64,000 nucleotides of DNA from Tumebacillus amylolyticus (GTDB taxonomy: Bacteria; Bacillota; Bacilli; Tumebacillales; Tumebacillaceae), in contig NZ_JAEQNB010000004.1 in the NCBI RefSeq assembly GCF_016722965.1, positions 1 through 64,000 on the forward strand, given 5' to 3'. The notes below the pieces were generated by a model that was not told the origin of the DNA, did no database searches, and worked only from the letters and a program-made list of their open reading frames with translations. This document shows, piece after piece, positions 56,410 to 63,735 of the stretch. Position 1 is the first letter of the stretch. The number at the start of each line of letters is the position of its first letter. The position numbers and the translations under genes were made by a program.

Positions 56410-56634
56410 ATGCCAGCAGGAGTAAAATGCCAAGTTGAAGAGTGTACGTACAACAAGGAAACCAAGTGCGTTGCGGATGCAATCGAAGTTGTATCCAACG
56501 GGAACGCAATCGTGGGAACCGACAAAGGTTCCATGTGCGCAACGTTCGAATACCGCGAACATTACCGCGCGGATTCCGGCCTCAGCAAAGAGGAATACCG
56601 CGAACGTTACGATGGGAATTCTCCTTCCCACTAA
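56410..56634 (+). CDS. DUF1540 family protein
   Basis: A 74-residue protein. Four cysteines (CQVEEC, KCVADAIEV and SMCATFE) form the DUF1540 pattern, a likely zinc site. Such small proteins are common in spore formers; the function is unknown. AGGGGGTGA is directly before the start. Confidence 0.82.
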   Translation: MPAGVKCQVEECTYNKETKCVADAIEVVSNGNAIVGTDKGSMCATFEYREHYRADSGLSKEEYRERYDGNSPSH

Positions 56635-56637
56635 AAA

Positions 56638-56674
56638 GAAACCCCTCCGCGTAGAAGCCGGAGGGGTTTTTTGC
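56638..56674. terminator. Bidirectional terminator
   Basis: Stem AAACCCCTCCG / CGGAGGGGTTT between convergent genes. Confidence 0.85.
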
Positions 56675-57396
56675 TAGGCGGTTTTTTTCTTGAGCAGGGC
56701 AAACGGTGCCCAGAACAGCAGATGCATCGCCAGCGCCACGCCTTCCAGCGACAGGAGGTACCACGGCCACGGACCGAGCACGTCGAGGATCGAGGCGTTG
56801 GACGGCTTGTGCGCGAGGAACATGTAATTGCCTCCCGTGAGCAAGTCGAGCCCGTACACGACCAGCGCGAGGACGTTCAGAGCGGCGAAGGAGCGCCAGA
56901 CCGAGCCGAACGTGGGGCGGTATCTCTCGACGAAGACCATGAAAAAGCACGCGACCACGACCGCGCCGTGCCCGATGAAGAATTCAAACGTGCGGAAGTG
57001 AGGAAACGCATAGTTCCCGAGGTCCGGGGTCAAGAGCGCTTGCAGAGCGCCTCCAAGTCCGGCGAGGAACATGAATTCGAAGAGACGATAGCTTTTGCTG
57101 AGCAACATGAGGATGGCGAGGAGGAGCGAGATTGAGCAGAGCTGCAAGGGGAGGGAGAAATCGAGCGTCCAAGCCCCCTCGTAAGCCTGCCAGGACTCAA
57201 GCGAGATTTCGCACAGGAGCAAGAGAGCGGCGAGGACGACGCGAAACCGGAGGTTCGCGGAAGGCCCGCGCAGCTTTTTTCGATAGATGTAGGTGAGGAG
57301 GACGGCGGCGAGGATCAGGAGCAACGCGAGATCGTGATGCCAGTCGAACAAGATGAAGGGATGGTCCAGCCCGTGGATACTCCAGTTCGGGTTCAT
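56674..57396 (-). CDS. TIGR02206/YwaF-like membrane protein
   Basis: A 240-residue protein with six or seven helices. LPLQLCSISLLLAIL and FFIGHGAVVVACFFMV are characteristic of the YwaF family. ATG 57396 is chosen, seven bases after AGGAG. Function unknown. Confidence 0.82.
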   Translation of the reverse strand: MNPNWSIHGLDHPFILFDWHHDLALLLILAAVLLTYIYRKKLRGPSANLRFRVVLAALLLLCEISLESWQAYEGAWTLDFSLPLQLCSISLLLAILMLLSKSYRLFEFMFLAGLGGALQALLTPDLGNYAFPHFRTFEFFIGHGAVVVACFFMVFVERYRPTFGSVWRSFAALNVLALVVYGLDLLTGGNYMFLAHKPSNASILDVLGPWPWYLLSLEGVALAMHLLFWAPFALLKKKTA

Positions 57397-57540
57397 ACGC
57401 ACGCTCCTAAGTGGTGGATATCTCCAATTTTACTACAGAAGTTCGGAATTGTTCCATTTCCTTTTTTCAGGATAAAGCAGGGGTTCTTGACGCAATCTAC
57501 ATATGCCAAGAAGAAACTGTATGTATCGGGAGGAGTCAAC

Positions 57541-58743
57541 ATGTCTCTTAGAAACTTTGTAGGGCGCAACGCGATGGCGCTTCTGTGTGCAACCACCCTC
57601 ATGATGGGCTCAGTTGCTCCGGCCTTCGCAGATGAAAAACAAACCGCGAAACCGACCACGCAAGTCGACCTCGCGAAACAAGCCACGTCGGCGGTCCTGA
57701 TGGACGCCGCGACGGGGGCCGTCCTTTTTGAGAAAAACAGCCACCAGAAATTGCCACCGGCGTCTGTGACCAAGGTCATGACGATGCTTCTGATCATGGA
57801 AGCGGTCGACGCGGGGAAAGTGAAATGGACCGACAAGATCAACACGTCCGACTACGCCGCGAGCATGGGGGGATCGCAGATCTTCCTGCAACCGGGCGAG
57901 CAGATGACGTTGGAGGAAATGCTCAAGGGCATCGCGATTGCTTCGGGGAATGACGCGGCGGTGGCGGTAGCGGAGCATATCGCAGGGTCTGAAGAAGGCT
58001 TCGTGCAGTTGATGAACGAGCGCGCGAAGGAGCTCGGGTGTGTGGATACGAGCTTCTCGAACGTGAACGGGTTGCCGACGGAGAACCACTACACCTCGGC
58101 GCACGACTTGGCGATCATGTCGCGCGAGTTGGTGAAGCATGAGGAAGTGACGAAGTTCACGGGGTCTTATCAAGACTACCTGCGTAAGGACAGTGAGAAA
58201 CCGTTCTGGCTGGTGAACACGAACAAGCTGGTGCGTTTCTACCCGGGCATGGACGGGATCAAGACCGGGTTCACGGGGGAAGCGAAGTATTGCCTGAGTG
58301 CTTCGGCGAAGAGGGACGGGTTCCGTGTGATCGCGGTGGTTATGGGTGAGCCGACCTCGCCGGTGCGGAATGCGGAGGTTTCGCAGTTGATGGACTTTGC
58401 GTTCGCGAACTACCGCTCTGAAGTCTTGTATCAAAAAGGCCAAGAAGTTGAAAAAGTCGAGATCGACAAAGGCGAAGTCCCCGTCCTCCCGCTCGTAGCC
58501 GGAGACACCGTCGGCATCCTCATGAAAAAAGGCGCGAAGAAGGAAGAGTTCCAGAAGGAAATCGTGCTGAATGAAGTGAAGGCTCCTGTGAAAAAAGGCC
58601 AAGTCGTCGGCAGCATCGTGATCAAGCAAGGCGGGAATGAGATTGCGAAGACCGATTTGGTTGCAGGGGCGGACTGCGGGGAAGCGGGTATGTGGACGCT
58701 GTTTAAGCGGACTGTGAAGTCATGGTTTACTTTCGGGGGGTGA
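57541..58743 (+). CDS. dacF: D-alanyl-D-alanine carboxypeptidase DacF
   Basis: A 400-residue low-molecular-mass penicillin-binding protein. A signal peptide ends near AFA30. Active-site motifs are SVTK at 75-78, SGN at 135-137 and KTG at 241-243. A PBP5-type C-terminal beta domain and an amphipathic tail follow. In Bacillus dacF precedes the spoIIA operon and acts in spore cortex formation. Here a retron follows it. The last 177 bases (58567-58743) occur again at 61680-61856. Confidence 0.95.
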   Translation: MSLRNFVGRNAMALLCATTLMMGSVAPAFADEKQTAKPTTQVDLAKQATSAVLMDAATGAVLFEKNSHQKLPPASVTKVMTMLLIMEAVDAGKVKWTDKINTSDYAASMGGSQIFLQPGEQMTLEEMLKGIAIASGNDAAVAVAEHIAGSEEGFVQLMNERAKELGCVDTSFSNVNGLPTENHYTSAHDLAIMSRELVKHEEVTKFTGSYQDYLRKDSEKPFWLVNTNKLVRFYPGMDGIKTGFTGEAKYCLSASAKRDGFRVIAVVMGEPTSPVRNAEVSQLMDFAFANYRSEVLYQKGQEVEKVEIDKGEVPVLPLVAGDTVGILMKKGAKKEEFQKEIVLNEVKAPVKKGQVVGSIVIKQGGNEIAKTDLVAGADCGEAGMWTLFKRTVKSWFTFGG

Positions 58744-58824
58744 CCTTTTAACGGGAACCAGTGAATTTTTCGAAATCTGAGAAGTTTTCCCTTCTGTATT
58801 TTTCATAGCACGACATCTAAAGTT

Positions 58825-58893
58825 TTGACAAAAAAAGTGTAGACCTAGTATTTCTACACATCCGAAAGCCGGAATGTTTTTCCGGCTTTTTTG
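58825..58893 (+). promoter_or_regulatory. Promoter-like element and terminator-like hairpin between dacF and retron
   Basis: TTGACA (58825) with TAGTAT 15 bp later could be a weak promoter. AAAGCCGGAA / TTCCGGCTTT plus T-run (58864-58893) follows, an intrinsic terminator. A TATAAT -10 lies at 58911-58916 and may drive the retron genes. Confidence 0.5.
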
Positions 58894-58947
58894 TTTGGCC
58901 AATAATGAACTATAATGAGAATAGCTGGATATAAAGGAGTTGATAAA

Positions 58948-60204
58948 ATGGCTGATTTCAAACTGAAATTACTACAACGCGAGTTAGATATCATCACTAA
59001 AAGGTTATCTAGTTCTGTTACTTATACAGAACTTCTAAATTGGTTGGGGAATTTTGAAGAAAACGAAAAAGAATACGTATTAGAATTGCTGAGTTTATTT
59101 GATTACATCACTTCGGATGATATTTTTGAGAGGTACTATGAACATTTTAGTACTATTCTTAGTCGAGAAAATGAAAAGAAAATAGTTGTTCATCCTATCG
59201 GTAAATATGGTAAGAGTGGAACTGCAATGATGTATTATGCCAAAAAGGCAATCGAAGAAACAAAGCAAAAAGATCGATTCGATTTTGTTTATGATATAAA
59301 AAATTATATTGATGGACTAGAGAGTTTGGATGGCATTGTATTTGTATTTATCGATGACATATTCGGTAGTGGTGATTCGACGATTGAATATTTTAATGAA
59401 AGAATTCGTGATGGTGTAAATTCAAAGTCGGAACAAGCGACAATTTATTTTGTTTCAATAATAACAATGAGTAATGCAAAAGGTATTATAGAACAATCAG
59501 TTCCTAGATCAATCATACTAACAGAAATACGAGAAAAGGTTTTTACTGAAGGGATTGGATTGATTGAGAGAAAAGAAAGAATTAGAAAAATCAAAGATAT
59601 TTGTAGAAAATACGCAGAGAAGGGAGGGAAATTATATTTAAAAGATAAAAATTTCAAACCGTTTGGTTACAAAGATTCACAAGCCCTTATTGCTTTCTCT
59701 TACGGAACTCCTAATAATACTATCCCGATTTTTTGGGGTAATCGACAAGGATGGTTTCCGTTATTTCCACGATTTTTATCTAACAAAGTTTCGCGTAGAA
59801 AAGAGTATCGACGAGAGATCGCACAATGGATCAGCATTGCTAGAATTTTTGGAGAAGATGCGTTCGTTACAAAGACAGTTGATGAGATGAACAGAACCAT
59901 AGAATACATCGGTAAGGATAATTTTCAACTTTTCGCAGTAATAAAGTTTTTATTAGAAAACAATGACATTCCAGTGATTTGTCAAAAGTTAGGGATATTT
60001 GAGTCTGAATATCAAAAAGTCATTGCAATCGGAAAATCAAGAGGGTACATTAGTGAGAGGGGAACTGTTAGTGATCTAGGTTTTGCAGAATATACTCGGA
60101 TTCATGATCTTGTCACAAAGGAATCAGAGAGTTTCGAAGGAAAAAAGCCGCGCTTCAAAGATGCTTCTTCTTACAAGCCTATCACATTTCGAGGGTTTAA
60201 ATGA
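58948..60204 (+). CDS. Retron effector, phosphoribosyltransferase-like with winged-helix C-terminus
   Basis: A 418-residue protein. FIDDIFGSGDST (about 135-145) is a PRPP-loop-like motif of a phosphoribosyltransferase fold, and SYGTPNNTIPIFWG (251-264) completes the putative active site. The last about 100 residues look like a winged helix. PRTase-like/winged-helix proteins accompany one class of retrons (type III in a published scheme, from memory). Its 3' end overlaps the a1 repeat of the msr-msd RNA. AAAGGAG precedes ATG 58948. The AT-rich sequence contrasts with the neighbours, indicating transfer. Effector activity and toxicity are inferred. Confidence 0.75.
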   Translation: MADFKLKLLQRELDIITKRLSSSVTYTELLNWLGNFEENEKEYVLELLSLFDYITSDDIFERYYEHFSTILSRENEKKIVVHPIGKYGKSGTAMMYYAKKAIEETKQKDRFDFVYDIKNYIDGLESLDGIVFVFIDDIFGSGDSTIEYFNERIRDGVNSKSEQATIYFVSIITMSNAKGIIEQSVPRSIILTEIREKVFTEGIGLIERKERIRKIKDICRKYAEKGGKLYLKDKNFKPFGYKDSQALIAFSYGTPNNTIPIFWGNRQGWFPLFPRFLSNKVSRRKEYRREIAQWISIARIFGEDAFVTKTVDEMNRTIEYIGKDNFQLFAVIKFLLENNDIPVICQKLGIFESEYQKVIAIGKSRGYISERGTVSDLGFAEYTRIHDLVTKESESFEGKKPRFKDASSYKPITFRGFK

Positions 60205-60377
60205 CGCTGGTTAGAATGTGTTCACATGTGTGTGAACTCTGAGTTGAGTATACTCAGATGATATTTTGAAGTAACTGTAAAGTGCAGCCCAACGGCTATC
60301 GCCGGGGCGCTGCACTCGCCTTCGCTCGTGAAAGAATTTCAAGTTTTGAGTAACTAGTGTACGTGACCCTCGAAATG
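60185..60377 (+). ncRNA. Retron msr-msd RNA candidate
   Basis: Bounded by a perfect 12-bp inverted repeat: CATTTCGAGGGT (60185-60196, a1) and ACCCTCGAAATG (60366-60377, a2). Inside are msr-type hairpins GTTCACA / TGTGAAC (60220-60237) and CTGAGT / ACTCAG with a 7-nt loop (60239-60257). An msd-type long hairpin follows, with outer arms near 60265-60272 and 60336-60343 and inner AGTGCAGC / GCTGCACT (60281-60316) capped by CGGC-TATC-GCCG. Length of about 190 nt and position right before the reverse transcriptase fit known retron RNAs. The branching G and exact msd ends are not resolved. Confidence 0.78.
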
Positions 60378-60402
60378 ATGATATAAATGTGAGTGTGATC
60401 CT

Positions 60403-61449
60403 GTGAACCAGTTAGGTTTAGACAAAGAACTTGAAATGTATTCAAATGTTTTGATGGATAGTGGGTTACCTGTTATCTATTCTTTGAAACACTTCTCATT
60501 AATGGCTGGTGTAGACAGAACTAGGTTATTACGTATTACCGAACAAAGGGATCGGAATTATCATAGGTTCCTTTTGGAAAAAAGAGCAGGAGGTTTTCGC
60601 GAGATTCTAACGCCTAAACCTTTATTAAAAAGAATTCAGAGATTGATATACGTAAATATATTGGCTACTGTTGAGCTGGATCAAAGTTGCTTAGGTTTCC
60701 GAGAGGGTAGATCCATAAAGGATAACGCGCAGATTCATGCCAATCAAGACGCCGTAATGAAAGTAGACTTGTATAGGTTTTTTGATACGATCTCTGAAAA
60801 ACGGGTTTATGGAATGTTTAAAAGCCTCGGCTATCACACTAACCTATCAGTTGATTTTGCGAAACTTACTACGCTGCATCCATCTGAACAGTATTACTTA
60901 GAAATTATGAATGATAAAAATTTGCCGGATCATTATCCTGATCCACATTTTGCTAGATTACCTCAAGGAGCACCAACAAGCCCGGTGATCTCAAATATTA
61001 TTGCACGTAATCTTGACTTTCGGTTAAGAAAACTTGCTGAAAAACTGGGAGTGAATTACTCCAGATATGCAGATGATATAACTTTTTCTGGAGTTTTAAC
61101 CAAGTTGCCAAAAATTCATCTGATTAACGATATAGTTAGGAGTGAGGGTTTCTTTATTAATGGATCTAAAATATCTTTGCGAAAGAAAGGTACGAAACAA
61201 CTTGTAACTGGGCTAACTGTATCAAATGGTGTTCATGTTCCTAAGAAGTATAAACAGGAAACCTGGAGGCATTTGTATTACTCCAAAAAATACGGTGCTA
61301 AAGATCATTTAAGACGAATTGGAAAAACGGGGATTTCAGGATTTGAGGAGTGGCTCTTGGGAAGAATTCATTTTATTAGATCAATAGAACCAGAAGTTGG
61401 GGATGCAATGTTAGAAAAATATGAAGTCATTGATTGGAGTTTGATTTAA
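60403..61449 (+). CDS. Retron reverse transcriptase
   Basis: A 348-residue reverse transcriptase with retron-specific features. NAQIH at 108-112 is the NAxxH signature. VDLYRFFD at 121-128 holds the first catalytic Asp, LPQGAPTSP at 186-194 is domain 4, RYADDITFSG with YADD at 222-225 is the active site, and QLVTGLTVS at 267-275 is the VTG motif that binds the RNA. The start GTG 60403 has a weak ribosome binding site; ATG 60436 is an alternative. No maturase or endonuclease domain is fused, so a group II intron origin is unlikely. Confidence 0.92.
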   Translation: MNQLGLDKELEMYSNVLMDSGLPVIYSLKHFSLMAGVDRTRLLRITEQRDRNYHRFLLEKRAGGFREILTPKPLLKRIQRLIYVNILATVELDQSCLGFREGRSIKDNAQIHANQDAVMKVDLYRFFDTISEKRVYGMFKSLGYHTNLSVDFAKLTTLHPSEQYYLEIMNDKNLPDHYPDPHFARLPQGAPTSPVISNIIARNLDFRLRKLAEKLGVNYSRYADDITFSGVLTKLPKIHLINDIVRSEGFFINGSKISLRKKGTKQLVTGLTVSNGVHVPKKYKQETWRHLYYSKKYGAKDHLRRIGKTGISGFEEWLLGRIHFIRSIEPEVGDAMLEKYEVIDWSLI

Positions 61450-61679
61450 TTTCATGCATTTCGAATAGACGTAAAGGAGTAGAAGCTTTGATCTCAAAAC
61501 CATAAGATTCCACGTAAAAGTATTTGGGCGATGGAGGCTTTGGTCAACTATCGAAATGAAATTTCATTTTAAAATTCCTACAAACTCGGGCAGAGTGTCC
61601 GGGTTTTTTTTGTTCAGAAAAGTCGTGATCTGACTATTTATTACCTGTCTATATCCCACCAATATAGCGAAATTTGGCT
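61450..61679 (+). other. Noncoding stretch after the retron, with terminator
   Basis: AT-rich, no supported gene. A terminator is visible at 61583-61612 (ACTCGGGCA / TGTCCGGGT with wobbles, then eight T). The 177-bp dacF-tail copy begins at 61680. Confidence 0.7.
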
Positions 61680-61856
61680 CTGAATGAAGTGAAGGCTCCC
61701 GTGAAAAAAGGCCAAGTCGTCGGCAGCATCGTGATCAAGCAAGGCGGGAATGAGATCGCGAAGACCGATTTGGTTGCAGGGGCAGACTGCGGAGAAGCGG
61801 GGATGTGGACGCTGTTCAAGCGGACTGTGAAGAACTGGTTTACGTTTGGGGAGTAA
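61680..61856 (+). pseudogene. Detached second copy of the dacF 3' end
   Basis: A second copy of the dacF final 58 codons plus stop. By eye it differs at about 13 of 177 positions (about 93 percent identity), mostly silent; the ending is KNWFTFGE instead of KSWFTFGG. It has no start, signal peptide or active site, so it cannot work as a carboxypeptidase. Exact equal length suggests it is a recombination or insertion junction rather than random decay. Confidence 0.88.
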
Positions 61857-61885
61857 AGTAGGAATCGGCATTTTCTTATAAAAAG

Positions 61886-61937
61886 AGATGACCATCATGC
61901 AGAGTATGAGTTCTGCACGAGGGTCATCTTTTTGTTT
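61886..61937. terminator. Bidirectional terminator
   Basis: Stem AGATGACC / GGTCATCT with inner TGCAGA / TCTGCA, A-run before and T-run after, ending the minus-strand protease operon. Confidence 0.85.
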
Positions 61938-61947
61938 TGTGAATTGA

Positions 61948-62748
61948 TCAACTAACTTTTCTCCTTCTCCATTTGAATGCACTTATTACTAGGAGTCCAA
62001 TAACTATAAAACCCGCAGTGATCCATGTAAAGCGGTTGTTGGTAGGTGGTGTCTGTTCGGGAAGATTGCCTCCCGAACCAAATTGAGATTCTCCTTGTTT
62101 CTGGTTGATAAGGTCCGCTTCGAGATTCTCTTTGAGGGCCTTTTCAATTTCGGAAGCGGGTGAAACTTGGATAGGATTTACTTTGTTGAGTTTTACATTG
62201 CGGTTGCCGGACAGATCAGGAATTGCTACTTCTTGATTTTTAACAGTTCCGACTAAGTAACGTACATTTTTATCCACGACAAGTGTCGGCTCTACCTTTG
62301 ATGCAACATAGTCATCAAATTTCTCCCAACTGGCTAAGAAATTCTTCGAATCTCCGCCTACACGTTGGAGGGCATAGTTGCCGTTTTCTTTGCCGATGAT
62401 GATCGAAGTGACTGCCTGTCCGTCCTTTTCTAATAGAAACTCCCATTCTTGTTCCGCCTTACTCACGGACAGCAGTGAATGGGTAGTTGATTTTCTCAAT
62501 TTCTCAACATCAATAGAGTGTATTTGCAAACCAGGCCCTAAAGTTAGCTGCTCAACTTCCTCTTTATTGGAAAGACCAACATCAGTGGGAGAGAGTGAAA
62601 GCAATTTTTTTGCCTCCACTACACCATCCGTTTGTGCGAACTTCTCAACTTCTGTGGACACCTGAGAATGAATGCTCGCATAAATCGGTTGGGTCATGGT
62701 TACAGTCAAAAATCCGCACAACAAAGTCACATAAAAAAGTTTTCTCAT
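61948..62748 (-). CDS. Membrane-anchored secreted protein, unknown
   Basis: A 266-residue protein with a signal peptide (MRKLFYVTLLCGFLTVTMTQ then a cut near YAS), a large outside part and one C-terminal helix (about 238-258, TAGFIVIGLLVISAF) followed by RRRK. It has the type I topology of cell-surface proteins. It lies 16 bases downstream of the cysteine protease gene and is likely cotranscribed. No domain is recognised; it could be an inhibitor, substrate or anchor for the protease. AT-rich. Confidence 0.7.
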   Translation of the reverse strand: MRKLFYVTLLCGFLTVTMTQPIYASIHSQVSTEVEKFAQTDGVVEAKKLLSLSPTDVGLSNKEEVEQLTLGPGLQIHSIDVEKLRKSTTHSLLSVSKAEQEWEFLLEKDGQAVTSIIIGKENGNYALQRVGGDSKNFLASWEKFDDYVASKVEPTLVVDKNVRYLVGTVKNQEVAIPDLSGNRNVKLNKVNPIQVSPASEIEKALKENLEADLINQKQGESQFGSGGNLPEQTPPTNNRFTWITAGFIVIGLLVISAFKWRRRKVS

Positions 62749-62764
62749 CCTATTTCAACTCCCA

Positions 62765-63343
62765 TTATTTATATGCCCATGCATCTTTGAGCCCACCGAT
62801 CCAACTGTGCCGGGAGTCATCTACGAACGAAACATGAGATGTCCAATAAGCATTTCCGTCTCCGGGGTCCATATATCGCACTTGGTCTGTTGATGTTTCT
62901 GTACTCCAGCCGATGAGAACAACAGCATGAGAGCCACCAGTCTTCCAGTTCCAGCCACTGAAGATCGGTTTGTTCCCGTTTATTTGCGCTTGAATATCGC
63001 TAAAAAACAACGCCCCATTAAATGAGTTCGTGGATACACCATAGTGATAAAGAGCGTTTTGAGCCTGAGTCCCTGTTGCAGTATTATTCGGAGCAGTTGT
63101 CGTTCCAAACACGTAGTTTACAATATCGGATTGTGTTTGACCCCAGTATCCGTAGTGGGCGAGAATTGCATAATCGTCGGCAGCCCAGCACCAGTTGGAT
63201 TTGAGTTGTATTGAGTTGCTCCAATTGCTTACAACAGAATAGGCTGCATGAACTGGTGAAGCTGTCGAAACGGGGATCAACACTGTTGCGCTCAAAATGG
63301 CTAGCAATCCTTTCATCGGTTTAGATATTCGTGTTACATTCAT
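62765..63343 (-). CDS. Secreted papain-like cysteine protease
   Basis: A 192-residue protein with a signal peptide (about 1-33, VHAA cleavage site) and a papain-like fold of the C39-like/AvrRpt2-like group. Gln46 (oxyanion), Cys52 in NWCWAA, His139 in GGSHAVVL and Asp159 in MDPGDG can form the catalytic set, with papain-like spacing of Gln and Cys. AGGAGG is seven bases before ATG 63343. Its target is unknown. Confidence 0.82.
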   Translation of the reverse strand: MNVTRISKPMKGLLAILSATVLIPVSTASPVHAAYSVVSNWSNSIQLKSNWCWAADDYAILAHYGYWGQTQSDIVNYVFGTTTAPNNTATGTQAQNALYHYGVSTNSFNGALFFSDIQAQINGNKPIFSGWNWKTGGSHAVVLIGWSTETSTDQVRYMDPGDGNAYWTSHVSFVDDSRHSWIGGLKDAWAYK

Positions 63344-63464
63344 AGTTAACCTCCTGAATGGAAAGTATAATTCCTTCACCATATTACAACAGTTGTAAAA
63401 TAGATTCAATTCAATATTTGTGTTTGATCTATAAATAATAATATAAATAATCGTCATATTGTTT
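63344..63464. other. AT-rich intergenic stretch
   Basis: A very AT-rich promoter region for the protease gene. No clear promoter hexamers, no gene. Confidence 0.5.
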
Positions 63465-63515
63465 GTCTTGAACGAAGTCAAAGCCTCCGTCAAAACAGGA
63501 CGGGTGGGCGGCAAC
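63465..63515 (+). pseudogene. Possible third, diverged dacF tail segment
   Basis: Reads VLNEVKASVKTGRVGGN, against VLNEVKAPVKKGQVVGS in dacF. Differences fall mainly in third codon positions, so it looks like a homologous coding relic from a different genome or an older event. It is short, so chance resemblance is possible. Confidence 0.45.
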
Positions 63516-63735
63516 AAAAGCTTTAATCGAAAAACGCATGGCGCGAAGTTTGAACTTGAAGCAAGGGGACATGCTGTCTGTCGCCATGACCAAAGAGCAG
63601 CATCAGGTGTATACCAACAGTTGGCGAGATTGTAAAACGGGGACAAGAGTATGGCGTATTCTACGAAAAAGAGTGGTCGAAGAAAGAGATGGACGGCGCA
63701 GAATACCTGATGATTTTTACAACCAATCAAATTGA
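63502..63735 (+). pseudogene. Toxin-like C-terminal fragment, degenerate
   Basis: A frame running through ALIEKRMARSLNL and TKEQHQVYTNSWR resembles the ends of polymorphic (RHS/CDI-type) toxins as I recall them. After about 63627 it loses sense and stops at 63735, while a different frame takes over. No start or toxin delivery region. The call is tentative. Confidence 0.4.

Noticed and set aside
60264-60355. Near-identical direct repeats TTTTGAAGTAACT / TTTTGAGTAACT as an attachment site
   Set aside because: They flank only the msd hairpin inside the retron RNA, so an RNA-structural role is more likely than an integration site.
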